Below the pieces are notes generated by a model. It ran no database searches and was not told the DNA's origin. It worked only from the letters and a program-made list of their open reading frames with translations. Below, piece after piece: positions 15,714 to 22,242 of a DNA stretch of 22,242 bases (positions within the stretch are counted from its first letter, which is position 1; every line of letters starts with the position of its first letter). Both the position numbers and the translations under genes were made by a program. Source of the DNA: Solirubrobacteraceae bacterium (GTDB lineage Bacteria > Actinomycetota > Thermoleophilia > Solirubrobacterales > Solirubrobacteraceae). The DNA is taken from NCBI GenBank assembly GCA_030038955.1, contig JASHQV010000163.1:1-22242 (forward strand), read 5' to 3'.

Positions 15714-16229
15714 ATGGAAACCTGGGATGCGATCACCTCGCGCCGCAACGTCCGCCAGTTCGCCAGCCGCCAGATCCCCGAGGAGATGCTGCAGCAGATC
15801 CTGGAGGCGGGCCGCCGGGCACCGTCATCGCGCAACTGGCAGCCGTGGGACTTCGTCGTCGTCACCGATCGCGAGCAGCTGCGAGAGCTTTCGAAAGTGT
15901 GGCGCGGTGGCGCGCACGTAGCCGACTCGGCGGCGACGGTGGCGCTGGTCGTGGATGACAGCGACGATCAGAAAGTTCGCGAGAGGCAGCAGTACGACCT
16001 TGGGCAGGCGTCGATGGGGATGATGATCGCGGCGGCCGACGGCGGCGTCGGCAGCGGTCACTCGGCGGTCGCGGACCAGGCGCTGGCGCGTCAGGTCCTG
16101 GGTCTGCCCGAGGGCAAGCGGGTGGCGCTGCTGATCGACCTTGGCTACCCGGCCGACCGCCCGCTCAAGCCGATCCGGAATCCGGGACGCCGCCCGTTTG
16201 CGGAGGTGGTACACCGGGACCGCTGGTAG
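15714..16229 (+). CDS. Small nitroreductase-family flavoprotein
   Basis: 171 residues. FMN-contacting segments typical of the family are seen: ITSRRNVRQF at 7-16, RRAPSSRNWQPWDFVVV at 34-50, and a DGGVGSGHSAVAD region in place of the usual Ala/Gly-rich second motif. Members are homodimeric cytosolic enzymes that use NAD(P)H and FMN on nitro-aromatics, quinones or enamides; the substrate here is unknown. ATG 15714 is firm because AAAGGAG (15701-15707) stands six bases before it; a GTG at 15684 is in frame but lacks such a site. The 3' end overlaps the opposite-strand kinase gene by 65 bases. Confidence 0.9.
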   Translation: METWDAITSRRNVRQFASRQIPEEMLQQILEAGRRAPSSRNWQPWDFVVVTDREQLRELSKVWRGGAHVADSAATVALVVDDSDDQKVRERQQYDLGQASMGMMIAAADGGVGSGHSAVADQALARQVLGLPEGKRVALLIDLGYPADRPLKPIRNPGRRPFAEVVHRDRW

Positions 16230-16941
16230 GCGCCGCGCCGGGCGCTGGCGCGCTCGTGGGCCCCATCTCGGGTGCCGTCGCGCTGGTAGGCCGGGCGCCG
16301 GACGGACGCGGCGTGGTGGCGGCGAGCACGATCAGCTCGACGCAGCAGTCCAGCGACAGCTCGGTCGAGTCGATCACCAGGTGGTAGTGCGCCGGGTCGG
16401 CGGGGTCGGCCCGGTACCACGAGCGGACGTACGTCTCTCGCGCAAGGTCCGAGGCTCGCAGCTCCCGCTCCGCCGTGTCGCGATCGACGCTGCGGATCCG
16501 CATCGCCTGCGCGACGCGTCGCTCCGCCGGTCCGTCGAGGCGCACGTGCAGCGCCGACGGCAGATCGCGCAGCACGATCGCACCGGCGCGCCCGAGGATC
16601 ACGGCGCCGGCGGCGGCGTGCTCGTGCAATGCCTGCTCGGTGGCGACGCGGAACTCCTGCTCCTCACGCGGCGCCTCGGCACCGAGCGACGCGCCGCCGA
16701 ACAGCCCGACGGCAGGGGCGAAGTAGCTGGCCCAGCGGGTGAGCGTGTCGCGCGGCAGGTCCTCGTGGCGGATCGCCTCGTCGACGGGGATGTCGAGCTG
16801 GCGGGAGACGCTTACCGGGATCGCCCGGTCGACGAACGGGACGCCGAGCCGCTCGGCCAGTCGCGGCCCGACGTGACTGCCACCGGCTCCGTACGGAGCC
16901 GAGATCGTGATCACGGGACGCTTGACGGGCTCGGGCGACAT
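16165..16941 (-). CDS. Cytidylate kinase-like protein with a Pro/Ala-rich tail
   Basis: 258 residues from ATG 16941. Residues about 8-200 match the cytidylate-kinase-like family. They have a P-loop variant ISAPYGAGGSHVGPRLAERLG (about 10-30), the PFVDRAI strand, a central GAVILGRAGAIVLRD helix-strand and the late RSWYRADPADPAHYHLVIDSTEL. True CMP kinases begin with GPxGSGKS; the missing GK lysine is normal for this kinase-like branch, whose substrate is not known. The last 50 or so residues are Pro/Ala/Ser/Thr-rich, and the final 21 codons lie antisense to the nitroreductase end. ATG 16986 is an in-frame alternative that would overlap the upstream gene. ATG 16941 starts 14 bases after that gene's stop, and a TAGCCT box covers the stop codon. 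Confidence 0.82.
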   Translation of the reverse strand: MSPEPVKRPVITISAPYGAGGSHVGPRLAERLGVPFVDRAIPVSVSRQLDIPVDEAIRHEDLPRDTLTRWASYFAPAVGLFGGASLGAEAPREEQEFRVATEQALHEHAAAGAVILGRAGAIVLRDLPSALHVRLDGPAERRVAQAMRIRSVDRDTAERELRASDLARETYVRSWYRADPADPAHYHLVIDSTELSLDCCVELIVLAATTPRPSGARPTSATAPEMGPTSAPAPGAAPTSGPGVPPPQTGGVPDSGSA

Positions 16942-16951
16942 CGACGCTTGA

Positions 16952-16957
16952 AGGCTA
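16952..16957 (-). promoter_or_regulatory. TAGCCT box overlapping the upstream stop codon
   Basis: On the minus strand TAGCCT begins with the TAG stop of the LigD-polymerase gene and ends ten bases before ATG 16941, which has no Shine-Dalgarno. It is either an internal promoter or chance. Confidence 0.3.
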
Positions 16958-17899
16958 ACCCGACGGCGGCGGATCGACATCGGCATCGCGTTCCGCCCAC
17001 TCGAGCAGCGGCTCGAGCGCGAACGGATGCTCGTCGATGCCCGCGTGCAGATCGCCGAGCCGGGCGAACCGCTCGGGAACGGTGGCGAGCGTCAAGTCCG
17101 CCGGCTCGAGGTCGTCGAGCTCGTCCCAGGCGACCGGTGTGGACACGCGTGCGTCGGGAACCCCGCGGACCGAGTAGGCGCTGGCGATCGTGTGGTCGCG
17201 TGCGTTCTGGTTGTAGTCGACGAACACCTTCGTCGGGTCGCGGTCTCGGCGCCACCAGGTGGTGGTGGCGTCGTCGGAGGCGCGCCGCTCCACTTCGCGG
17301 GCGAACGCGAGCGCGGCCCGGCGCAGCTCCTCGAACCCGTGGCGCGGGGGGATCCGCACGTACACGTGGATGCCCTGGCCACCCGAGGTCTTCGGCCAGC
17401 CGACGGCTCCGAGCTCGTCGAGCAGCTCGCGTGCGACGCCGGCGACGCGACGCACCCGCTCGAACGGGCACTTCGGCATCGGGTCGATGTCGATCCGCCA
17501 CTCGTCGGGCTTCTCGACGTCGGCCCGGCGGGAGTTCCACGGATGGAACTCGACGGTCGACATCTGCACGGCCCAGATCACGCTCGCCAGCTCGGTCACG
17601 CAGAGCTCGTCGGCGGTCCGTCCGAACCGCGGGAAGTACACCTGAACGGTCTCGAGCCAGCTTGGCGCGCCCCGGGGGATCCGCTTCTGGTGAACGCGCT
17701 CGCCGTCGGTGCCGGTGGGGAAGCGGTGGAGCATGCACGGGCGCTCGCGCAGCGCCCGGACGATGCCGTCGCCGACGCTCAGGTAGTAGTTGACGAGGTC
17801 GAGCTTGGTCTCCTTGCGGGCGGCGAAGTAGACGCGATCGGGGTGGGTGATCCGCAGCCTGCGCTCGCCCACCTGGATGTCGATCGCATCGTCGCTCAT
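16955..17899 (-). CDS. Stand-alone LigD polymerase-domain protein (NHEJ)
   Basis: 314 residues, the size of the archaeo-eukaryotic-primase-type polymerase domain of LigD without its ligase or nuclease domains. The early LDLVNYYLSVGDGIVRALRERPCMLHRFP and the KRIPRGAPSWLETV block are typical. The catalytic Asp pair is in WRIDIDPMP (Asp137, Asp139). The nucleotide-binding segment is WPKTSGGQGIHVYVRIP (Lys170 to His178), and VFVDYNQNARDHTIASAYSVR carries the third acidic residue. Such proteins fill gaps and add ribonucleotides at double-strand breaks together with Ku and a ligase, neither of which is in the window. ATG 17899 has AAGAGG three bases upstream. The SNF2 gene ends 72 bases upstream on the same strand, so the two may be co-transcribed. 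Confidence 0.93.
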   Translation of the reverse strand: MSDDAIDIQVGERRLRITHPDRVYFAARKETKLDLVNYYLSVGDGIVRALRERPCMLHRFPTGTDGERVHQKRIPRGAPSWLETVQVYFPRFGRTADELCVTELASVIWAVQMSTVEFHPWNSRRADVEKPDEWRIDIDPMPKCPFERVRRVAGVARELLDELGAVGWPKTSGGQGIHVYVRIPPRHGFEELRRAALAFAREVERRASDDATTTWWRRDRDPTKVFVDYNQNARDHTIASAYSVRGVPDARVSTPVAWDELDDLEPADLTLATVPERFARLGDLHAGIDEHPFALEPLLEWAERDADVDPPPSG

Positions 17900-17971
17900 G
17901 CGCCTCTTGTACCAGGCGCAGCTCGTGTCAGGCGCGCGTCCATTGGCGGGCGCGGCGGCCCGTGGCCGTGT

Positions 17972-20173
17972 CTATCCCGAGCCGGCGCGGACAGCATCCG
18001 CATCGCGGTCGCCGGCGACTGCCCGCAGGTGGCGGAACGGCCGTCCTGCCCGCAGCTCGCGCACGACCCCCTCCACCAGCCCGGGATCCGGCAGTGCGCG
18101 ACCGTCGGTGACCGCCTCCACCACCTGCCGCTTGCGCTGGATCAGCCGCGCCATCGTCTCGTCGATCGTGTCGGCGGCCAGCAGGTACCAAGCGCTGACC
18201 GCATCACGCTGGCCGATCCGGTGGCAGCGGTCCTCGGCCTGGTCGAGCAGCGCCGGCGTCCACTCCAGCTCCAGGAAGCAGACGTTGGAGGCGCGCGTCA
18301 GCGTGATCCCCTGGGCGGCGACGCGCGTCGCGCAGACGATCAGCGGCGGGCCGTCGGGCCGCTGGAAGGAAGCGATCGCGCGCTCGCGCGCGACGACCGA
18401 GTCGTCGCCAAGCAGGTGCAGCGCGCCGGGGAAGCGCTCGAGCACGGCCCGCTGCACCTCGACGTGCCGGGCGAACACGACGAGCGGCTCGCCGGAGGCG
18501 AGGAAGTCGTCGATCCAGGCGAGCGCCGCGGCCAGCTTGCCGCGGGCGGCGAGGCGCTGCAGCGCGGTCAGCTGCGCGAGCCGCTCGGCCCGCAGCGTCG
18601 CGGCGATCTTGGCGTCCAGCACGGCGAGGTCCAGCGGCTGCGTGCGCAGCCACTCGATCACGTCGTCCTCGGCCAGCCGGTACTCCGGCTCGTTGGTCAA
18701 GCCGACCGGGATCACCGCCTGGCGCTTGGGCGGCAGCTGCGGCAGCACCTCCGACTTCAGCCGCCGCACGAAGCAGTGGCGGCGCAGGTGCCAGTGGAGC
18801 CGCTCCTCGCTGTGCTCGCCTTCGAACATGCGGCTGAAGCTCGCTCCCGATCCGAACTCCCGCAGCCGGCCGATCACGCGCAGCTGCGCGATCAACTCGT
18901 CCGCGTGGTTGAGCACCGGCGTGCCGCTGAGTGCCAGCCGCAGCCCATCCTCGCCGACCGCTTCGGCGAGCCGGCGAACCGCCTGCGTGCGCTTCGCGTG
19001 GGGGTTCTTGCAGTAGTGCGACTCGTCGGCGACGAGCGCGCGCGGACGGCGCAGGCTGAGCGCGGCGCGGTGGGCGGCGACGATCTCGTAGTTGAGGATC
19101 GTGATCTCGGCCCGCGGCGCCGCCGCGCCGCCGCGGCCGCTGAGCACGGCCACGCTCCGGTGCGGCAGCCAGCGGGCGGTCTCGCGCGCCCACACGAGCT
19201 TCATCGACGCCGGGCAGATCACGATCGCGGGAAACGCGCCGTCGGCCTCGAGCGCGGCAAGCGCCTCGACGGTCTTGCCGAGTCCCTGCTCGTCAGCCAG
19301 GAAGCAGCGCCGTGCCGCCAGCGCGTAGCGCACCGCCGCCCACTGGAACGGCGCCAGCTGTCCCCCGAGCATGCCCGCCAGCTCGGCGATCGGATCGGCG
19401 CGCACGGCCCGCGAGGCGGCCACCGCCCGGAGCGCGCCGCGGTGCTCGGCGACCAGCTCGGTCAGCGCCTCGGCGGCCGCCGGCGCGACCTGCACCTGGT
19501 GGCGGGCGACGAACGCGTCGAGCTGGTCGGCGACCCATGGATCGAGCTTCAGCTCGTTGCGGTTGGCGCCAGGCAGCTGCTCGAAGGCGGGCGCCACCTC
19601 GGGATCCCACAGCACCTCGAGCGAGAAGCGCTCGCCGGCGACGCCGCGCTCGAGCATCAGCCGCGCGGGGGGCACCGGCTCACCCCGCTCGACCAGCTCG
19701 AGGCAGCGGATCGCGGCCGGGTTGAAGCGGGCGGACTGCAGCTCCTGGAGTGCGGCCGCGGCGGCGGCGGTCAGCGGCACCAGCGTGCGTCCCTCGTGTT
19801 CGACGGCGCCGGCGGCCGTGAGTGCCGCCGGCGCCCTGCCGAGCAGCGTGTGCAGCGCCCACCAGCCGCGCCCGTCGTGACGCGCGGTGCGCACGTTCCC
19901 GACCCACCGATCGTCGGCGCCGCGCAGCCACTCGTCGAGCTCGGCGCTGGTCGTCAGCTCCGGATAGTGCCGCAGGATCTCGCGCAGCTTCAGCGCGACC
20001 CAGTCGTCGGCAGGCGCCGACCACTCGCGCCGGTCCCAGTCGAACATCCGACCCGGCAGCGTCCTCACGGCCGCGACCAGATGGCCGTCATAGGGGAACG
20101 CGAGCACCACCTCGCGCTCGCCGGCTGCACGCTCGCGCAGCTGTACGTTGGGCTCCTCGGGCAACAGCCGCAT
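17972..20173 (-). CDS. SNF2-family DNA translocase, SMARCAL1-like layout
   Basis: 733 residues. The N-terminal region contains FPYDGHLVAAVRTLPGRMFDWDRREWSAP (about 23-52), which resembles the HARP-type repeat of annealing helicases such as SMARCAL1. The motor lies at about 275-690. Its motifs are LADEQGLGKTVEAL (Walker A, Lys300), VADESHYCKN (Asp383-Glu384), LALSGTPVLNHADEL, then a second RecA lobe with VVFARHVEVQ and motif VI QAEDRCHRIGQRDAV (to Gln655). These proteins move on double-stranded DNA using ATP and remodel forks or displace proteins rather than unwind fully. The ATG at 20173 has no Shine-Dalgarno but TAACGT nine bases upstream, and a 28-bp palindrome directly behind that box. It precedes the LigD-polymerase gene, suggesting a repair operon. 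Confidence 0.93.
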   Translation of the reverse strand: MRLLPEEPNVQLRERAAGEREVVLAFPYDGHLVAAVRTLPGRMFDWDRREWSAPADDWVALKLREILRHYPELTTSAELDEWLRGADDRWVGNVRTARHDGRGWWALHTLLGRAPAALTAAGAVEHEGRTLVPLTAAAAAALQELQSARFNPAAIRCLELVERGEPVPPARLMLERGVAGERFSLEVLWDPEVAPAFEQLPGANRNELKLDPWVADQLDAFVARHQVQVAPAAAEALTELVAEHRGALRAVAASRAVRADPIAELAGMLGGQLAPFQWAAVRYALAARRCFLADEQGLGKTVEALAALEADGAFPAIVICPASMKLVWARETARWLPHRSVAVLSGRGGAAAPRAEITILNYEIVAAHRAALSLRRPRALVADESHYCKNPHAKRTQAVRRLAEAVGEDGLRLALSGTPVLNHADELIAQLRVIGRLREFGSGASFSRMFEGEHSEERLHWHLRRHCFVRRLKSEVLPQLPPKRQAVIPVGLTNEPEYRLAEDDVIEWLRTQPLDLAVLDAKIAATLRAERLAQLTALQRLAARGKLAAALAWIDDFLASGEPLVVFARHVEVQRAVLERFPGALHLLGDDSVVARERAIASFQRPDGPPLIVCATRVAAQGITLTRASNVCFLELEWTPALLDQAEDRCHRIGQRDAVSAWYLLAADTIDETMARLIQRKRQVVEAVTDGRALPDPGLVEGVVRELRAGRPFRHLRAVAGDRDADAVRAGSG

Positions 20174-20182
20174 CCGGCTCGA

Positions 20183-20188
20183 ACGTTA
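20183..20188 (-). promoter_or_regulatory. Putative -10 box, TAACGT, for the SNF2 gene
   Basis: On the minus strand TAACGT is followed by nine bases and the ATG at 20173. This is the same box-to-start spacing as for TDO, the MFS exporter and PabB-PabC. Confidence 0.45.
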
Positions 20189-20192
20189 GTGC

Positions 20193-20220
20193 GCGGGCGC
20201 GACGGTTCCGTCGCGCCCGC
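20193..20220. promoter_or_regulatory. 28-bp palindrome in the SNF2 / DUF4383 intergenic region
   Basis: A 13-bp arm (20193-20205) is repeated in perfect inversion at 20208-20220 with only TT between. It begins five bases behind the SNF2 -10 box, so it covers the position of the -35 element. Because both flanking genes start here, a terminator role is unlikely; an operator or a hairpin in an antisense leader fits better. Confidence 0.6.
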
Positions 20221-20263
20221 GATGCATGGGCGCCCGCGGCGCATCGACGTGATGCATGGACGC
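20221..20263. repeat. Direct repeat GATGCATGGRCGC, 30 bp apart
   Basis: GATGCATGGGCGC (20221-20233) and GATGCATGGACGC (20251-20263) start exactly 30 bp apart and each contains the palindrome ATGCAT. They lie in the shared upstream region of the SNF2 and DUF4383 genes, next to the large palindrome. Confidence 0.6.
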
Positions 20264-20346
20264 GCGCGTGCCCGGGTAGACCGATGGCACGGCCGCTCGC
20301 CCGCGCTCGTGGTGGCGATGGCCGCTCAGCAAACGAGGAGGCTGAT

Positions 20347-20928
20347 ATGTCGGCAACGTACGCACCCGAGATCGCGACCGAGAGGCGCGTCAGCCTGTCG
20401 CGCGGCCCGGCGCTGGTGATCGGCACGATCCTGCTGGCCGCGGGGCTGTACTTCACCTACCGCCAGCACACGTACCCACACTGGAGCAACTTCCCGAACG
20501 GCAGTGCGCCGGTTGGCCTCCATGTGTGGGGGATCTTCGGGATCAACGGGTTCACCGGCCTGTTCACCGCGGTTGCCGGCGGATTGCTGCTGTTCGGCGC
20601 CGCCGAGCATTACTTATCGAAGACGATGAGCCTGATCGTCGGCGCCGCGCTGGCGGCTGCGGCGATCATCGCGCTGATCGGCGGCAACGTTCTCGGCCTC
20701 GCTGCCGCCAACGGCTGGACCGAGCTGGCGTGGGGCATCGCCGCCGCGATCCTACTCGTGAACGCGGCAATTCCCGCACACTGGCGGACCGTCCGCATGG
20801 CGCGTGAGACCCGTGTGACTCCCGTGGCTGATGAGCCTTCCGGGGCGCCTGGGCTGGCTGCTCGGCGCGAGCCGGTGACTCCGCCCGCTCGGCGCGCGCC
20901 GGTCGCCCGCGCGCGGCCCGATGACTGA
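20347..20928 (+). CDS. DUF4383-like four-helix membrane protein
   Basis: 193 residues. Four hydrophobic helices are visible: about 20-38, 62-84, 92-115 and 120-138. Between helices 1 and 2 lies a polar stretch with HTYPHWSNFPNGSAP, then GLHVWGIFGINGFTGLFTAVAG. That spacing and the 'G-(I/V)F-G-(I/V)N' element before helix 2 are like the actinobacterial DUF4383 family, whose function is unknown. The C-terminal 45 or so residues are Ala/Pro/Arg-rich and probably cytosolic. ATG 20347 is well supported: GAGGAGG (20335-20341) ends five bases before it. The gene is divergent from the SNF2 gene and appears to be transcribed alone. Confidence 0.8.
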   Translation: MSATYAPEIATERRVSLSRGPALVIGTILLAAGLYFTYRQHTYPHWSNFPNGSAPVGLHVWGIFGINGFTGLFTAVAGGLLLFGAAEHYLSKTMSLIVGAALAAAAIIALIGGNVLGLAAANGWTELAWGIAAAILLVNAAIPAHWRTVRMARETRVTPVADEPSGAPGLAARREPVTPPARRAPVARARPDD

Positions 20929-20948
20929 CCGCGGCCTGGTCGCCGTGC

Positions 20949-20991
20949 GCGGGTCGAAAATCGCCAGACTATCCGTCGGTTTTCGACCCGC
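20949..20991. terminator. 12-bp inverted repeat after the DUF4383 gene
   Basis: GCGGGTCGAAAA (20949-20960) is matched by its exact inverse at 20980-20991, with a 19-base loop. It starts 20 bases after the stop codon. The A and T tracts at the inner ends of the arms make it stand out from the GC-rich surroundings. A terminator is the plain reading; a protein-binding site is possible because of the long loop. Confidence 0.5.
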
Positions 20992-21400
20992 TGTCGCACC
21001 GCTAGAAGGTGTTTCGGACCCGGAGTTCGAGAGCTGCAAAAGTGCGTGGTGCCGCCCGGTGCGCCCGTGCATGACCGGCTCCCTCCGCAAGCTCGAGCGC
21101 GCCGGCCGGCGCGCAGTGCTCTAACCTGAGCTGTCCGGCGGATCGCCCACTCGACCACGGGTCCACGGGGCCCATCCGGCGCCACGCGCCGGCCGCTCAA
21201 GGGCAGGCCGGCGGCCAGTCCCGGAGGTCGGGAGTGTCACGCCACCCAGGCAGACACTCGATAAGTCCTGGGACGTAGTAGTTCAGTGGCGATCCATGAC
21301 CGGGCGGCGCCGGGCGGGCGCGACGAGTGGCCCGTCCGGCCCGCAGCGCTCGAGAACGTGGTGGGTCCATCCGTGCGCGTGGAACGCGCCTGAGCCGCGC
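20992..21400. other. Intergenic region without a supported gene
   Basis: No ORF here looks real. Visible structure: a 7-bp hairpin CCGGCGC/GCGCCGG (21176-21192), two interlocking stems at 21232-21272 that would make an H-type pseudoknot, and a hairpin GCGCGT-GGA-ACGCGC (21375-21389) that could end the recD transcript on the minus strand. Confidence 0.5.
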
Positions 21401-21484
21401 TCACGCCCGGGAAGCCGACTCGGCCGCGCAGCGGTCGCAGATGCAGTGACGCCCGTGCACCGGCGGGACCTTCAGGCCGCGCAT
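21401..21484 (-). CDS. 27-residue Cys-motif mini-ORF downstream of recD
   Basis: ATG 21484 to TGA 21401 reads a 27-residue peptide with HCICDRCAAES near its end. That Cys-x-Cys-x2-Cys cluster preceded by His could bind a metal. It starts 43 bases after the RecD stop on the same strand and is followed by a GC-rich hairpin at 21389-21375. No Shine-Dalgarno is seen before the ATG, and in 70% GC DNA short ORFs are common, so it may be chance. Confidence 0.25.
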   Translation of the reverse strand: MRGLKVPPVHGRHCICDRCAAESASRA

Positions 21485-21527
21485 CGCCGGGTGGCGGTCA
21501 TGGTCGGGAGGCCCCGAAGCCGGATGC

Positions 21528-22242
21528 TCACGGGCCCGCCGGTGGGGGGAGATCCCGCCAGAGGCGCTCCCGCAGGCCGGTGGCGCGGGCGACTGGCCGC
21601 GCCACCGCGGCGCGTAGCGAGTCCTCGCCGGCGACCAGGATCAGCCGCCTGCGGGCGCGAGTCACGGCCGTGTAGAGCAGCTCTCTGGTAAGGATCCGGG
21701 AGCCCGCGTCGGGCAGCAGCACGGCGGCGGTGTCGAACTGGGAGCCCTGGCTCTTGTGGATCGTCATCGCGTACAGCGTCTGCGCCGCCGCGAGCCGTGA
21801 GGGAGCGAAGCTGACCAGCTGCCCGTCGCGTTCGAACACCGCCGCCAGTGCGCCCGCGCCGGCATCGACGACGACGCCGGTGTCGCCGTTGTGGAGGCGC
21901 AGCTCGTAGTCGTTCTCGGTGATCAGCAGCGGCCGCCCGGGATAGTCGCGCTCGCCGGCCGCGCACACCTCGTCGAGCGCGCTGAGCCAGCGCTGGATCT
22001 GCGCGCTCCAGCTCGCCACCCCATAGGGACCGTGGCGGTGGGCGCACAGCAGCCGGAAGCCGGCGAGCGCCCGCAGCGCCTCGGCGCCGCGTCCCTGGCT
22101 GGCGGCGGCGAGCACCTGCTCGCCGGCGTGGGTGGCTGCCTCGCGCAGCGGCGCGAGCGTCTCGCGCTCGCCGCCGGCGACGTCCACCGAGATCCAGGCG
22201 ATCTCGTCAGGCGCCGCGCCGGCCGCGGCGAGCGTCGCCTCG
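21528..22242 (-). CDS. recD: RecD-like exodeoxyribonuclease V alpha subunit, C-terminal part
   Basis: The frame is open to the window edge, so only about 237 C-terminal residues are seen. The segment includes LLITENDYELRLHNGDTGVVV (start of the second helicase lobe insert), then AAAQTLYAMTIHKSQGSQFDTAAVLLPD and LLYTAVTRARRRLILVAG. These are helicase motifs V and VI of superfamily 1B enzymes and are diagnostic for RecD or RecD2. RecD is the 5'-3' motor of RecBCD, which processes double-strand ends. Whether a RecB/RecC partner exists lies beyond the window, and a RecD2-type stand-alone helicase is possible. It ends with DLPPPAGP; a Cys-motif mini-ORF follows. Confidence 0.92.
   Translation of the reverse strand, partial: EATLAAAGAAPDEIAWISVDVAGGERETLAPLREAATHAGEQVLAAASQGRGAEALRALAGFRLLCAHRHGPYGVASWSAQIQRWLSALDEVCAAGERDYPGRPLLITENDYELRLHNGDTGVVVDAGAGALAAVFERDGQLVSFAPSRLAAAQTLYAMTIHKSQGSQFDTAAVLLPDAGSRILTRELLYTAVTRARRRLILVAGEDSLRAAVARPVARATGLRERLWRDLPPPAGP

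Noticed and set aside
17027..20419. Plus-strand open frame of 1130 codons opposite LigD-Pol and SNF2.
   Set aside because: Shadow of two well-supported minus-strand genes; no domain of its own.
21005..21060. GGAGTTCGAGAGC looks like a T-loop remnant.
   Set aside because: The flanking bases do not pair as a T stem and no tRNA body precedes it.
20921..21124. 67-codon ORF overlapping the DUF4383 stop (ATGACTGA).
   Set aside because: It runs through the 12-bp inverted repeat, has no recognisable domain and atypical composition; the overlap is easily chance.
21271..21370. tRNA-like 5' part: TAGTTCAGTGG resembles the D-arm A box.
   Set aside because: No matching T-arm (GGTTCGAnnCC), anticodon stem or acceptor pairing follows at tRNA distances.

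Overview
The window is very GC-rich, with ORFs open in most frames. It shows a mixture of Shine-Dalgarno and apparently leaderless starts, an F420-type luciferase-like oxidoreductase end, a LigD-type NHEJ polymerase, a DHA2 drug exporter, a DUF4383-like membrane protein and a cyclase-ATPase-TPR regulator. Together these point to a high-GC actinobacterial chromosome. The gene mix and the style of the secreted protein suggest Thermoleophilia (Solirubrobacterales/Conexibacter-like). That placement is inference from gene content, not a database result. I see no insertion sequence, prophage, CRISPR array, rRNA or convincing tRNA.

Layout. 1-276: 3' end of an LLM-class oxidoreductase, ending in a strong hairpin (256-307). 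334-1704 (-): membrane HD-GYP c-di-GMP phosphodiesterase. 1841-1924 (+): a c-di-GMP-I (GEMM) riboswitch, leading into a secreted protein (1978-2610). 2647-2806: five 32-bp repeats, then tryptophan 2,3-dioxygenase and an overlapping kynureninase (2825-4758), closed by a bidirectional hairpin. 4873-7449 (-): cyclase-like/ATPase/TPR regulator. 7493-7595: 15-bp tandem repeats at the end of zwf (7585-9087, -). 9160-10125 (+): aldose 1-epimerase-like protein, divergent from zwf. 10158-13196 (+): MFS exporter with an extra tail of about 515 residues. 13348-15534 (+): PabB-PabC fusion. 15714-16229 (+): small nitroreductase, overlapping tail-to-tail with a cytidylate-kinase-like gene (16165-16941, -). 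16955-17899 (-): LigD polymerase domain. 17972-20173 (-): SNF2 helicase. 20347-20928 (+): DUF4383-like membrane protein. 20929-21527: a gap of about 600 bp holding hairpins, a possible pseudoknot and a 27-residue Cys-rich mini-ORF. 21528-22242 (-): C-terminal part of RecD, cut by the window edge.

How it fits together. The HD-GYP enzyme and the riboswitch-controlled secreted protein form a divergent c-di-GMP module: one gene would lower the messenger and the other appears to sense it. TDO and KynU make two of the three enzymes that convert tryptophan to anthranilate; the formamidase is not here. LigD-Pol, the SNF2 helicase and RecD give the right-hand end a DNA-repair character. zwf and the epimerase make a small hexose module.

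The most notable observations are the riboswitch with its neighbour, the 32-bp (about three helical turns) array abutting the TDO promoter, a recurring TAGnnT-like box nine bases before the start codon in several genes without a Shine-Dalgarno, the repeat-rich MFS tail, and a 28-bp palindrome in the -35 region of the SNF2 gene.
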